NCBI GenBank assembly: GCA_050013275.1
Contig: JBEKFO010000122.1
Location: 1 to 9,933, forward strand
Source of the DNA: Roseiarcus sp050013275
Lineage (GTDB): Bacteria; Pseudomonadota; Alphaproteobacteria; Rhizobiales; Beijerinckiaceae
Reading direction: 5' to 3'
DNA: 9,933 nt
Shown: positions 1 through 5,783 of the stretch, piece after piece
Position numbering within the stretch: position 1 is the first letter of the stretch
Layout: every line of letters begins with the position of its first letter
Notes under the pieces: model-generated
Database searches by the model: none
What the model saw: the letters and a program-made list of their open reading frames with translations, nothing else
What the model was told of the DNA's origin: nothing
Made by a program: the position numbers and the translations under genes

Positions 1-1
1 G

Positions 2-733
2 CCGCCCGCGTCGGCCGACCAGGTTCAGGACCTGATCGCGGGCACGCTCAAGGCATGCCGAGGCTGCGATCTGCACGGGGCGAATTTCAAGAAGGCCGAC
101 CTGACCGGCGTCGATCTGACCGGCGCGAACCTGACCGATGCGACCTTCCACCGCGCGGTGCTGCGCGGGGCGATCCTGGACGGCGTGACGGCCACGGAGG
201 CCAATTTCAATCTCGCGGACCTCACGAAGGCCAGCATGGCCAAGGGTGATTTCTCGCGCGCGATGTTCTACGCCGCGCAGATGTCGGGCGCCGACCTTTC
301 GGCCGCCAACCTGACCGAGGCGCGGATGCAGACGGTGCGGCTGACCTCCGCCAAGCTGCCGGGCGCCATCCTCGACCGCGCCATCCTGCACGACGGCAAG
401 ACCAACAACTGCGACTTCACCGGCGCCTCGTTCCAGGCTACCGACATGGAGCGCATGGCGCTCGGCCACAGCAAGTTCACCGGCGCCACGATGAACGGCG
501 CCAACCTCGGCAAATCCGACGCCAGCGCCGGCGATTTCTCGGGCGCCACAATCACCCAAACCGATTTCTACGGGGTCGACCTGCGCCGCGCTGTCTTTGC
601 CGGCGCCCATGTCTCGGCCAACCGCTTCACCCTGGCCGCCACCACGGACGATACGTTCACCGGCGCGACGCTGACCAGCAACTTGATGCCTGACGGACGG
701 CTGCATGATCAGGGCGCCTCGGACGGCGAATAG
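2..733 (+). CDS. Pentapeptide-repeat protein, 5' end outside window
   Basis: The reading frame is open from the window edge to a TAG at 731-733, so the gene begins upstream and the internal ATG at 158 is not its start. The translation consists almost entirely of five-residue units of the A(D/N)LXX type, for example GANF, KADL, TGVDL, TGANL and GADL, with Leu or Phe at each centre position. Such arrays fold into a right-handed quadrilateral beta-helix. The family has many roles (DNA mimicry, scaffolding, unknown), so no specific function can be given. A short non-repeat stretch (about QVQDLIAGTLKACRGCDL) precedes the array. The last 25 bases overlap the end of the convergent minus-strand gene at 709-1476. 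Its position beside a PQQ-dehydrogenase operon may be coincidental. The family assignment is firm; the role is unknown. Confidence 0.9.
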   Translation, partial: PPASADQVQDLIAGTLKACRGCDLHGANFKKADLTGVDLTGANLTDATFHRAVLRGAILDGVTATEANFNLADLTKASMAKGDFSRAMFYAAQMSGADLSAANLTEARMQTVRLTSAKLPGAILDRAILHDGKTNNCDFTGASFQATDMERMALGHSKFTGATMNGANLGKSDASAGDFSGATITQTDFYGVDLRRAVFAGAHVSANRFTLAATTDDTFTGATLTSNLMPDGRLHDQGASDGE

Positions 734-1476
734 GGCGGGTTGACCAGTTCCAGCCGGGTCTGCGATTGGTAATATCCCTTGTTGACCTTCTGGGTGTCGC
801 GGCTCAACGCCTCCTGGCCCTTCGTGCGCATGTAGCGGGCCTCGATCAGCAACTTCTGCCCGCTGCCGTCCGGGTTCGCGCCATTGCAGCGCTGGTGGGT
901 GAACTCGTCGCCGACCTTCTGCTCGCCCTCCTGCATCGGGATGTCCTGGCAATCAAGGCGCCAGGTCCCGAACCGCGCCTGGAGGTTCCGGCTTAGCGCC
1001 ACGGCCCCGCGTCGGTCGCGTTCGCTGGCGCGGTCGTCGGTCACGATGCGGATGCCCTGCGCCAGACCCTTGTCATCGACCAGCACCGATAACACCACCG
1101 GATGAGAATAGACCGATGTGCCCCCGGCCAGCGCCCGAAACTCGATCTCCAGCGCCCGGGCGATGTAGCCCTTCTCGTCGTCGTAAGTGAACGCCAGCTC
1201 GCGCAGTCCCGACGCCTCGGGCGTGCATTGCCGCCAGTCGGCAAAGCGCTTCAGCGGGATCGAGGCCGGGCCGCCATTGGTGCCGCAGGCCAGCGTCGCC
1301 ACCGCGGTTTCCGGAATGCCGGTCACCGGGGCGCCCAGCTTCACGTCCCAGATGGTCAAGTCGGGCTCGACGGCGGCGTTCTGCGCCCGCGCCGCGCCGG
1401 GCAGGGCAGAGCAGCAGATCAGAACGCCAGCCACGCCGCCCCCGATCCGCCGGCGCGCCCTGCCTGAAATACGCAT
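709..1476 (-). CDS. Exported protein of unknown function, third gene of the PQQ-dehydrogenase operon
   Basis: This 255-residue protein starts with a cationic N-terminus (RARRR), a hydrophobic run (GGGVAGVLICCSALPGAA) and an ARA-QN cleavage site near residue 32, so it should reach the periplasm. The mature part has four cysteines in short motifs (ACGTNGG, RQCTP, LDCQD, QRCNG), enough for two disulfides, and no transmembrane segment. I do not recognise a named domain. The ATG at 1476 overlaps the TGA of the upstream cytochrome gene (TGATG), which implies translational coupling and membership of the dehydrogenase-cytochrome operon. A role in maturation, assembly or substrate handling of that redox pair is inferred from position only. 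The 3' end overlaps the convergent pentapeptide gene by 25 bp, leaving no room for a separate terminator between them. Confidence 0.85.
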   Translation of the reverse strand: MRISGRARRRIGGGVAGVLICCSALPGAARAQNAAVEPDLTIWDVKLGAPVTGIPETAVATLACGTNGGPASIPLKRFADWRQCTPEASGLRELAFTYDDEKGYIARALEIEFRALAGGTSVYSHPVVLSVLVDDKGLAQGIRIVTDDRASERDRRGAVALSRNLQARFGTWRLDCQDIPMQEGEQKVGDEFTHQRCNGANPDGSGQKLLIEARYMRTKGQEALSRDTQKVNKGYYQSQTRLELVNPPYSPSEAP

Positions 1477-1928
1477 CAGTTGTCTTTCAGACAGGCGCAG
1501 GCGGCGTCAGCCGACGCGTCGAAATACAGCACGCGTTCATCGTTGGTCGGCTGACCGATCAGATCGACCATCTGCTTTTCGCGGAAGGTCTTGTCCATGA
1601 TCGACTGCTGACCGTCGTTGAAATCCGCCAACGGCATGCCGAAACAGCGGTTATCGCGATACGAGACGCTGTCGTGATACGCCATCTGCGCGCCCGGAAC
1701 GCCGTAACGGATCGCGTCATAAAGGCCCCGCGCGATGAGCTTGGTTTCGCGCCGGTGGGCCCCGGCTGAGTGCGAGGCCGGATTGCGCCCCGATTTGCCG
1801 TCGCCGGCTAAGCCGTGGCAATTCACGCAAACACCGCCGCGTTGGCAGCCCTGCTTGCCCTTTTCGGCATCGCCTTGGGTGAAATCGGGCTGGGGATCAA
1901 TTCCGCCAGCTCCGAAGAGCACGGGCAA
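1476..1928 (-). CDS. Cytochrome c, cL/XoxG-like, probable frameshift in the signal peptide
   Basis: The protein carries one heme c site, CVNCH, at residues 34-38 of the readable frame. The later block (RYGVPGAQM, then YHDSVSY, then RCFGM) resembles the axial-Met region of cytochromes cL/XoxG, which accept electrons from PQQ alcohol dehydrogenases. Met82 or Met98 is a candidate sixth ligand. It lies just downstream of such a dehydrogenase, so it is probably the electron acceptor. The open frame can start only at a TTG (1928), which leaves no export signal although heme attachment is periplasmic. An ATG at 1975 with a TGAGGA ribosome site opens a different frame (MLQALKPAVAGAPAP). One missing base between about 1930 and 1970 would join it to LPVLFGAGG and give a normal signal peptide. 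Either a frameshift mutation or a base-call error is likely. The stop overlaps the next gene's start. Confidence 0.8.
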   Translation of the reverse strand: MPVLFGAGGIDPQPDFTQGDAEKGKQGCQRGGVCVNCHGLAGDGKSGRNPASHSAGAHRRETKLIARGLYDAIRYGVPGAQMAYHDSVSYRDNRCFGMPLADFNDGQQSIMDKTFREKQMVDLIGQPTNDERVLYFDASADAACACLKDN

Positions 1929-1972
1929 AGCGGGGCCGGCGCGCCGGCGACGGCTGGTTTCAGGGCTTGCAA

Positions 1973-1985
1973 CATCAGATCCTCA
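1973..1985 (-). promoter_or_regulatory. Ribosome binding site and probable original start of the cytochrome gene
   Basis: On the minus strand TGAGGA (1985-1980) is followed four bases later by ATG (1975-1973). This is the only well-formed start near the cytochrome c gene, but its frame differs by one from the heme-binding frame. It therefore argues for a single-base loss between here and 1928. Confidence 0.5.
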
Positions 1986-2066
1986 GTCTCAGCATTTCCA
2001 GACGTCGCGCGCCTGCCGCGGGAAGACCGCCGCAGGGTCGGGCGCGACCGGCAAGGAGGCAAGGGC

Positions 2067-2086
2067 CGGGCAGATTTCTTTGCCCG
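2067..2086 (-). other. Intercistronic hairpin between dehydrogenase and cytochrome genes
   Basis: The 128-base gap after the dehydrogenase stop contains the inverted repeat CGGGCA, 8-base loop, TGCCCG. No T-run follows on either strand, so it is not a classical terminator. It may stabilise the upstream message or lower downstream expression. This is inference from the fold alone. Confidence 0.35.
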
Positions 2087-2103
2087 ACCCCAGGTCACAA
2101 GTT

Positions 2104-3849
2104 TCAGTTCAGGGCGAAGACCCACAGCATGTTGGAGGCCGACTTCATCTCCAGTTCGGGGTGATTGAAGCCCGCAAGGCCGACGCCGCCGCCCACGAAG
2201 GCCACATACTCCTTGTTGCCCACGGTGAAGGCGATCGGGGGCGCCATGATCGCGGTGCCGACGTTCATGCTCCACTTCACGTCCAGGGTCTTGGCGTCAT
2301 AGGCCGCAACCGTGCCGTCCAGCGAACCGGCCCAGACCAGGTCCGGCGTCGCCAGCACGCCGCCGTACATCGGGAATGGCGTGTTGTGCTTGGCCATCGG
2401 CTTGCCGGTGGCCACGTCCGTCGCGAAGACCGACCCGGTCTGCACGCCGTTGTTAGCATAGGCGCCGCCCAGGAAGATCTGGCCCGGCTTCACGTCTTTC
2501 GGCGCAACCGTCTTGACCGTCGTGTCGGAACAGCCCTCGATCCCGGCGCCATAAGCCAACCCGAGCACCGGGTTGTAGGCCGTCGGGAAGAAGTTGGTGC
2601 CGCCCTGAATGTTCGGGCAGACACTGCTTTTCCCCACGGCGCGAGTGAGGGCGCCTTCGGCATAGACCTGCAGCGCCTTGGTTGGATTATATTCAAGCGG
2701 CTTGCCGGTCTTGGGGTCGACGCCTTTCGTCCAGGTCAGCTTCGTCACGTACTGGGCCGACTGGATGTAGGACCCGTTGGTCCGGTCCAGATCATAGAAG
2801 ATCCCATTCCGGCCAAAGTGCGCCAGAACCTTGCGGTCCTGCCCGTTGATCTTGGTATCGACCAACATCTGCGGGCCGACTTCGTCATAATCGTGATAGT
2901 CGCCAGGAGTGTACTGGAAATACCACTTCATCTTGCCCGTGTCGACGTCCAGCGCCAACGACGAATTGGTATAGAGGTTGTCGCCCGGGCGATATTCCGG
3001 GTCAAACATCGGCACCGGGTTGCCCGTGCCCCAGTAGGTCGTTTTGGACTTCGGGTCGTAAGAGCCGGTCACCCAGGCCCCGCCGCCACCGGTCTTCCAG
3101 CAGTCGGGGTTTGCCGCCGCATCGCACTTCCATGTTTCCGAACCCACGTCGCCCGGCTTCGGAACCACGTAGAAGCGCCACAACTCGTCACCGGTGTCAG
3201 CCTTGATCGCCGCAACCCAACCGCGCGTCGCCCAGTCACCGAAGGACTGGCCAACGAGGATCTTGTCGCCGATCAACAGCGGAGCCGAGCTGAAGCCTTC
3301 ACCCTGGTCCGTGGCGACATGCTTTTCCCAAGCCACGGCGCCGGTGTCGTCCTTACAAGCCACCACGCGACCGTCGTTCAGCGCGGTGATCACGTTCTTG
3401 CCCGCCAGGGCCAGACCGCGGTGCGCCAGCAGAACGCCACGGCTCGGGTCCTTGTTGATGTTGGTGTCGCAGATCCAGACCAGCTTAGCCTGTTTGCCGT
3501 CCGACAGGTCGAACTTGTAGGGCGTGCCCCACGGGTCCGATAGATACAGGAAGCCGTTGTCGACCAGCGGCGTCGTTTGGACCCCGCCGACGCCGAAGCC
3601 CGAAGGCTCGGTCCCGCCGAACGGCGCGGCAAAGGCCAGACGCAGGCCCGCCACGTTTCCGGCGTTGATTTCCTTCAAGGTTGAAAAGCGATTCGAGTCG
3701 TAGGTCTTGTGGACCATCAGCCAGTTGCCGGCTTCCGCATCGGTTCCAGCGTTTAGCAGTCGTTCTGGCGTCATGTCCGCCCAAGCGCTTGCGCTGGCCA
3801 TGGCCAGCGCAGTCGCGCAGGAAGCAGCCATGAACTTGGCTTTTCTCAT
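2104..3849 (-). CDS. PQQ-dependent alcohol dehydrogenase, periplasmic quinoprotein
   Basis: This 581-residue protein has a Sec signal peptide (cleavage near SAWA-DM, residue 24) and an eight-bladed propeller of the methanol/ethanol dehydrogenase family, with Trp-docking repeats such as TGDELWRF and TGKMKWYF. Visible active-site elements are GGGGAW (Trp259, under PQQ), WGTGNP (Asn277, metal ligand) and HDYD (Asp320, predicted catalytic base). Asp322, two residues on, matches the extra Asp that marks lanthanide-dependent members. The usual metal-ligand Glu appears as Asp205 (SFGDWATRG). The vicinal Cys pair of methanol dehydrogenases is absent: the segment reads LLAHRGLAL. There is no fused cytochrome domain, consistent with the separate cytochrome gene downstream. 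The start is fixed by GGGAGGAA five bases before ATG. The substrate cannot be read from sequence; this is not a canonical XoxF or MxaF. Confidence 0.93.
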   Translation of the reverse strand: MRKAKFMAASCATALAMASASAWADMTPERLLNAGTDAEAGNWLMVHKTYDSNRFSTLKEINAGNVAGLRLAFAAPFGGTEPSGFGVGGVQTTPLVDNGFLYLSDPWGTPYKFDLSDGKQAKLVWICDTNINKDPSRGVLLAHRGLALAGKNVITALNDGRVVACKDDTGAVAWEKHVATDQGEGFSSAPLLIGDKILVGQSFGDWATRGWVAAIKADTGDELWRFYVVPKPGDVGSETWKCDAAANPDCWKTGGGGAWVTGSYDPKSKTTYWGTGNPVPMFDPEYRPGDNLYTNSSLALDVDTGKMKWYFQYTPGDYHDYDEVGPQMLVDTKINGQDRKVLAHFGRNGIFYDLDRTNGSYIQSAQYVTKLTWTKGVDPKTGKPLEYNPTKALQVYAEGALTRAVGKSSVCPNIQGGTNFFPTAYNPVLGLAYGAGIEGCSDTTVKTVAPKDVKPGQIFLGGAYANNGVQTGSVFATDVATGKPMAKHNTPFPMYGGVLATPDLVWAGSLDGTVAAYDAKTLDVKWSMNVGTAIMAPPIAFTVGNKEYVAFVGGGVGLAGFNHPELEMKSASNMLWVFALN

Positions 3850-3854
3850 TGGTG

Positions 3855-3862
3855 TTCCTCCC
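3855..3862 (-). promoter_or_regulatory. Strong ribosome binding site of the dehydrogenase gene
   Basis: GGGAGGAA on the minus strand ends five bases before the ATG at 3849. It is close to the ideal anti-16S match and fixes the start just before the signal peptide. Confidence 0.75.
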
Positions 3863-3869
3863 TCAGGAA

Positions 3870-3888
3870 ACAGATGTGGCCCATCTGT
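3870..3888 (-). promoter_or_regulatory. Leader stem-loop in the dehydrogenase 5' UTR
   Basis: ACAGATG, five-base loop, CATCTGT forms a perfect 7-bp stem ending seven bases before the Shine-Dalgarno sequence. Only three T residues follow, so termination is unlikely. A role in message stability or access of the ribosome is possible. Confidence 0.4.
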
Positions 3889-3896
3889 CCAAGCGT

Positions 3897-3929
3897 ATCT
3901 TGGCGCCTTCGGGATTTGGATTTTCCAAT
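3897..3929 (-). promoter_or_regulatory. Repeated 33-bp element with LysR-type box, copy A, upstream of the PQQ dehydrogenase
   Basis: At its core, 3916-3928 reads TTGGAAAATCCAA on the minus strand: a perfect dyad (TTGGA, AAA, TCCAA) that also fits the T-N11-A rule for LysR-type regulators. The whole 33 bp match the element at 5710-5742 in 29 positions. The box ends 67 bases before the dehydrogenase ATG, a normal place for an activator site. The obvious candidate regulator is the intact LysR gene at 5772-6773 or the lost relative whose remnant lies at 3987-4199. Confidence 0.55.
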
Positions 3930-3986
3930 CTTGAGCATAAGAGCGGGCTGCCCTTTCGGGCCTGCCGCGCCTCGGGCCGGGTTGCG

Positions 3987-4199
3987 TTCCGGCGTCAGGT
4001 CCGGCAGCGCCCAGATCGCTTGCGCCGTCATCGCCGGGTTGTGATCGGGCCGGCGGAAGTCGATCAGCTTCTGATAGTTCCTGGCATAGGACGGATGCGA
4101 CAAGGAGCGCTTGCGCATCGCCAGCACCATGCGCCGTTCATAGCCGTTGGCTCTGAACATCATTATCTCGCTGAGGATCGACGCGTTCAGGTTCGGCAA
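3987..4199 (-). pseudogene. C-terminal remnant of a LysR-type regulator
   Basis: About 71 codons (LPNLNASILSEI through AIWALPDLTPE) align without gaps to the last 72 residues of the intact LysR regulator at 5772-6773. Shared blocks are PNL, VLAMRK, LSHP, YQ, PAM and QAI, roughly 48 percent identical by eye. The DNA-binding domain and most of the effector domain are missing: a TGA sits directly before the first homologous codon, and sequence beyond 4200 shows no regulator similarity. The frame then runs on without a stop to 3846, overlapping the dehydrogenase ATG, but that tail looks non-coding because it contains the 33-bp regulatory element and the ribosome site. The low identity means this was a separate, old paralogue and not a recent copy. 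It probably once regulated the dehydrogenase directly downstream. Confidence 0.7.
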
Positions 4200-4225
4200 T
4201 CAGGAAACGGAAAGCAGGCTGGCCG

Positions 4226-4269
4226 GAAAAGAAATGGCGCGGCCTCGAGGATCGCCTCGGGGCCGCGCC
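4226..4269 (-). terminator. Rho-independent terminator behind the membrane-protein gene
   Basis: On the minus strand a GC-rich stem (GGCGCGGCC pairing with GGCCGCGCC, extended by CGAGG/CCTCG after one mismatch, loop CGAT) is followed at once by ATTTCTTTTC. It lies about 210 bases after the stop of the gene ending at 4483, and separates that transcript from the LysR remnant and dehydrogenase operon. Nothing coding is apparent between 4270 and 4482. Confidence 0.75.
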
Positions 4270-4482
4270 GACAGCGGTGGTTGGCGAGGGGCGCGCCAAC
4301 CGGCCGCACCACAAGGCAAACGGAAATCAGGCTGGCCTGGCCGAAGCGGGGGATCCTTCTGACATGGCAGGCTCGACGAACACCGACCCCTCGCGATGCG
4401 CCCAAGCCGTCGACTCGAAGATCAGGCCGCCGACTTCGAATCACGCTACGACGAACCATCGTTCGCCGGAGCGGGACCGCGC

Positions 4483-5082
4483 CTATGCCTTCGGCTTGCC
4501 GACAAACAGGCTGCGAAGCGGGGCCAGAACAAACAACGCCGCCCCTGCGGCGAGAGCCAACCAGTAACCGTTTCTCAGGTCCGACACCATCTTGATCTTG
4601 GCGCCAAACTGGGGTTCCGTGACCTTCGAAACGCCAATGAAATTGGCCCCCGCCCATCCAGCCTTCAGCTCACCGATTTCGTACGTAAGTCCGACAGCGA
4701 CCAGGTAAGACAGGCCGACAAGTCCAATCAGAACCGGCGCGAGTGGCAACTTGAGCCGGCCCAGGGAGATCTGTCGATCAACGAAGAGACTGGCCGCAAG
4801 AGCCAACATGCATACGGTCAGATACGTCCACATGAAGGGGGCGAAGAACCAGGGCATGGACCAGAGAGATTCATCAGCATTGGCTCTCACCTGGGCCGCA
4901 ACCTCCATCCCCCAGGGGCGCAGCACCAGGTGATCATCGCCCGGTATGACGGCGACCTTTGCGCTCCACCACGGCGAAAACCATGAATAGACCATGAAAG
5001 CGGCGCCAGCAATGAGTAGGGCGCGGAAGATCCAGCCCCCGGCGCCAGCACGCGAAGTCCCTACCGCATCGGTCTGCGTCAT
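4483..5082 (-). CDS. Four-helix membrane protein of unknown function
   Basis: I chose the ATG at 5082, which follows a GGGGGG purine tract three bases upstream and gives 199 residues starting MTQTDAVG. Longer in-frame starts up to 5283 would add a polar stretch unlike the rest. Four hydrophobic segments lie near residues 17-39, 77-101, 113-134 and 172-193. The loop between helices 1 and 2 is rich in Trp and acidic residues (WFSPWWSAKV, PGDDH, LRPWGME), and that between helices 3 and 4 is polar (GELKAGWAGANF, VTEPQFG). The C-terminus ends LFVGKPKA. No cysteine pairs, heme sites or Walker motifs are seen. I do not recognise the family. It has its own terminator (4226-4269) and upstream repeats (5122-5168), so it appears to be transcribed singly. 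A link to the neighbouring PQQ system is positional only. Confidence 0.8.
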   Translation of the reverse strand: MTQTDAVGTSRAGAGGWIFRALLIAGAAFMVYSWFSPWWSAKVAVIPGDDHLVLRPWGMEVAAQVRANADESLWSMPWFFAPFMWTYLTVCMLALAASLFVDRQISLGRLKLPLAPVLIGLVGLSYLVAVGLTYEIGELKAGWAGANFIGVSKVTEPQFGAKIKMVSDLRNGYWLALAAGAALFVLAPLRSLFVGKPKA

Positions 5083-5121
5083 TATCCCCCCCGGAAAACC
5101 CGCCATCTTTGGGCCGGTTGC

Positions 5122-5168
5122 TGATCGCATGGATTCATACGGTGATCGCCGATGATTGCTCGGTGATC
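5122..5168. repeat. Three TGATC repeats phased at 21 bp upstream of the membrane-protein gene
   Basis: TGATC begins at 5122, 5143 and 5164, exactly 21 bp (two helical turns) apart. The first two copies share TGATCGC at one end and CGG at the other; the third follows CGG but continues differently. They lie 40 to 86 bases before the ATG at 5082, which suits binding of a regulator on one face of the DNA. No regulator is known. Confidence 0.45.
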
Positions 5169-5488
5169 CACAATCGAATGGTAACAGCGCCATTTTCTTT
5201 GGGTCAAGCCTCGGACGTCCCAGGGCCGTCGCCTGACCGCCGAAGGCGTCGCTTCGCAGACGAGAGCGCGAACGTCCCGCCATCTCTCCCGAAAATGTTG
5301 TCCGCCCTGAACGGACCCGCCAAACTGCGCAAAGCGGCTAATTCTCTTCCAAAACATGAGCTTTTGCGCGCGATCTGCAACCGCAGACAAGCGCAGCGCA
5401 GCCTGTTCTGGCAGCGCCGCATTGAGCAGGGACTCAAGTCGCCAAAACGGGCGCTGGCCCGACCGCGCCCAACTGAAACACACAGGAA

Positions 5489-5515
5489 CCAATCTAGAAT
5501 ATTGGAAAAGCAAAT
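5489..5515 (+). promoter_or_regulatory. Weak third copy of the LysR-type box, copy C, opposite orientation
   Basis: ATTGGAAAAGCAAAT (5501-5515) on the plus strand resembles ATTGGAAAATCCAAAT of the copy at 3897-3929 with one base missing and one changed. It also lies in a separate dyad, CCAAT (5489-5493), seven bases, ATTGG (5501-5505). In this orientation it faces the remnant starting at 5570, at a distance like that between copy A and the dehydrogenase gene. Confidence 0.35.
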
Positions 5516-5569
5516 GGCTTACGTGTTTGGCCTCTGGTGGAACTCCCACGCCAACAAACTGGGGCGCCG

Positions 5570-5724
5570 ATGGCGCGTTCTGGTGCATGTCTGGTGGCTG
5601 CGGCGGCCGCGTTGACGGGGCTCTTGACCGGGACGGGCGCTGCGCGGCCTGTTATCGCCGCAACGATCCGCCGGAGATACCGGACAGGTCTGAATTTCTG
5701 GTCGGGGCCATGTTGGCGGCTTAG
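5570..5724 (+). pseudogene. Possible remnant of a small exported protein
   Basis: ATG at 5570 opens MARSGACLVAAAAALTG, then LLTGTGAARPVIAA, which has the look of a signal peptide with an AxA-like cleavage site. In this frame the sequence then turns Arg-rich (TIRRRYRTG). One frame over it reads NDPPEIPDRSEFLVGAMLAA and ends at TAG 5722-5724. This suggests a frameshifted or truncated reading frame. No good Shine-Dalgarno sequence precedes the ATG and the protein is not recognised, so this could also be chance composition of GC-rich DNA. Confidence 0.25.
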
Positions 5725-5742
5725 GGATCTGGATTTTCCAAT
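5710..5742 (-). promoter_or_regulatory. Repeated 33-bp element with LysR-type box, copy B, downstream of the intact LysR gene
   Basis: Minus-strand 5742-5710 matches 3929-3897 at 29 of 33 positions, including ATTGGAAAATCCA unbroken. The box (5741-5729) is TTGGAAAATCCAG, one base from the perfect dyad of copy A. The element lies 30 bases past the LysR stop, as copy A lies shortly past the LysR remnant. CAATATTG extends the symmetry on its upstream side. No clear target gene follows in this orientation. Confidence 0.5.
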
Positions 5743-5762
5743 ATTGAAAATTGAGTCCGGAT

Positions 5763-5783
5763 CGCGCCGCATCATGCGGCGCG
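5763..5783 (-). terminator. Palindrome at the LysR stop codon, weak terminator candidate
   Basis: CGCGCCGCAT and ATGCGGCGCG form a perfect 10-bp inverted repeat around one central base and include the LysR stop codon. A short T-run (TTTT) appears only about 11 bases after the stem on the minus strand, so this is an imperfect terminator at best. Confidence 0.35.

Larger units (their letters stand above)
5083..5771. other. Long gap between membrane-protein gene and LysR gene, mostly uninterpreted
   Basis: These 689 bases hold the 21-bp-phased repeats (5122-5168), a weak LysR-type box (5501-5515), a possible gene remnant (5570-5724), a 33-bp element (5710-5742) and a palindrome at the LysR stop (5763). 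Open frames on both strands between about 5170 and 5490 have no recognisable motifs, good starts or ribosome sites, and I regard that part as non-coding or decayed. Confidence 0.5.

Noticed and set aside
1735..3543. A 602-codon plus-strand open frame opposite the dehydrogenase
   Set aside because: It is antisense to a clear quinoprotein gene, is rich in Arg/Ala/His as expected from GC-rich shadow frames, and shows no domain or ribosome site.
2104..3849. Assignment as XoxF or MxaF methanol dehydrogenase
   Set aside because: The vicinal cysteines are missing, the ligand Glu position differs, and the region around the catalytic Asp (TPGDYHDYDEV) departs from the WDYDG/WDFAG pattern, so a gene symbol would be unsafe.
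3846..3986. Continuation of the LysR-remnant frame up to the dehydrogenase start as a real protein tail
   Set aside because: The stretch contains the conserved 33-bp element, a stem-loop and the ribosome site, and has no similarity to the intact LysR protein, which stops soon after the aligned region.
5109..5615. A 168-codon plus-strand frame and a similar-sized minus-strand frame in the LysR-membrane protein gap
   Set aside because: Neither has recognisable motifs, a ribosome site or protein-like composition, and they overlap regulatory repeats.
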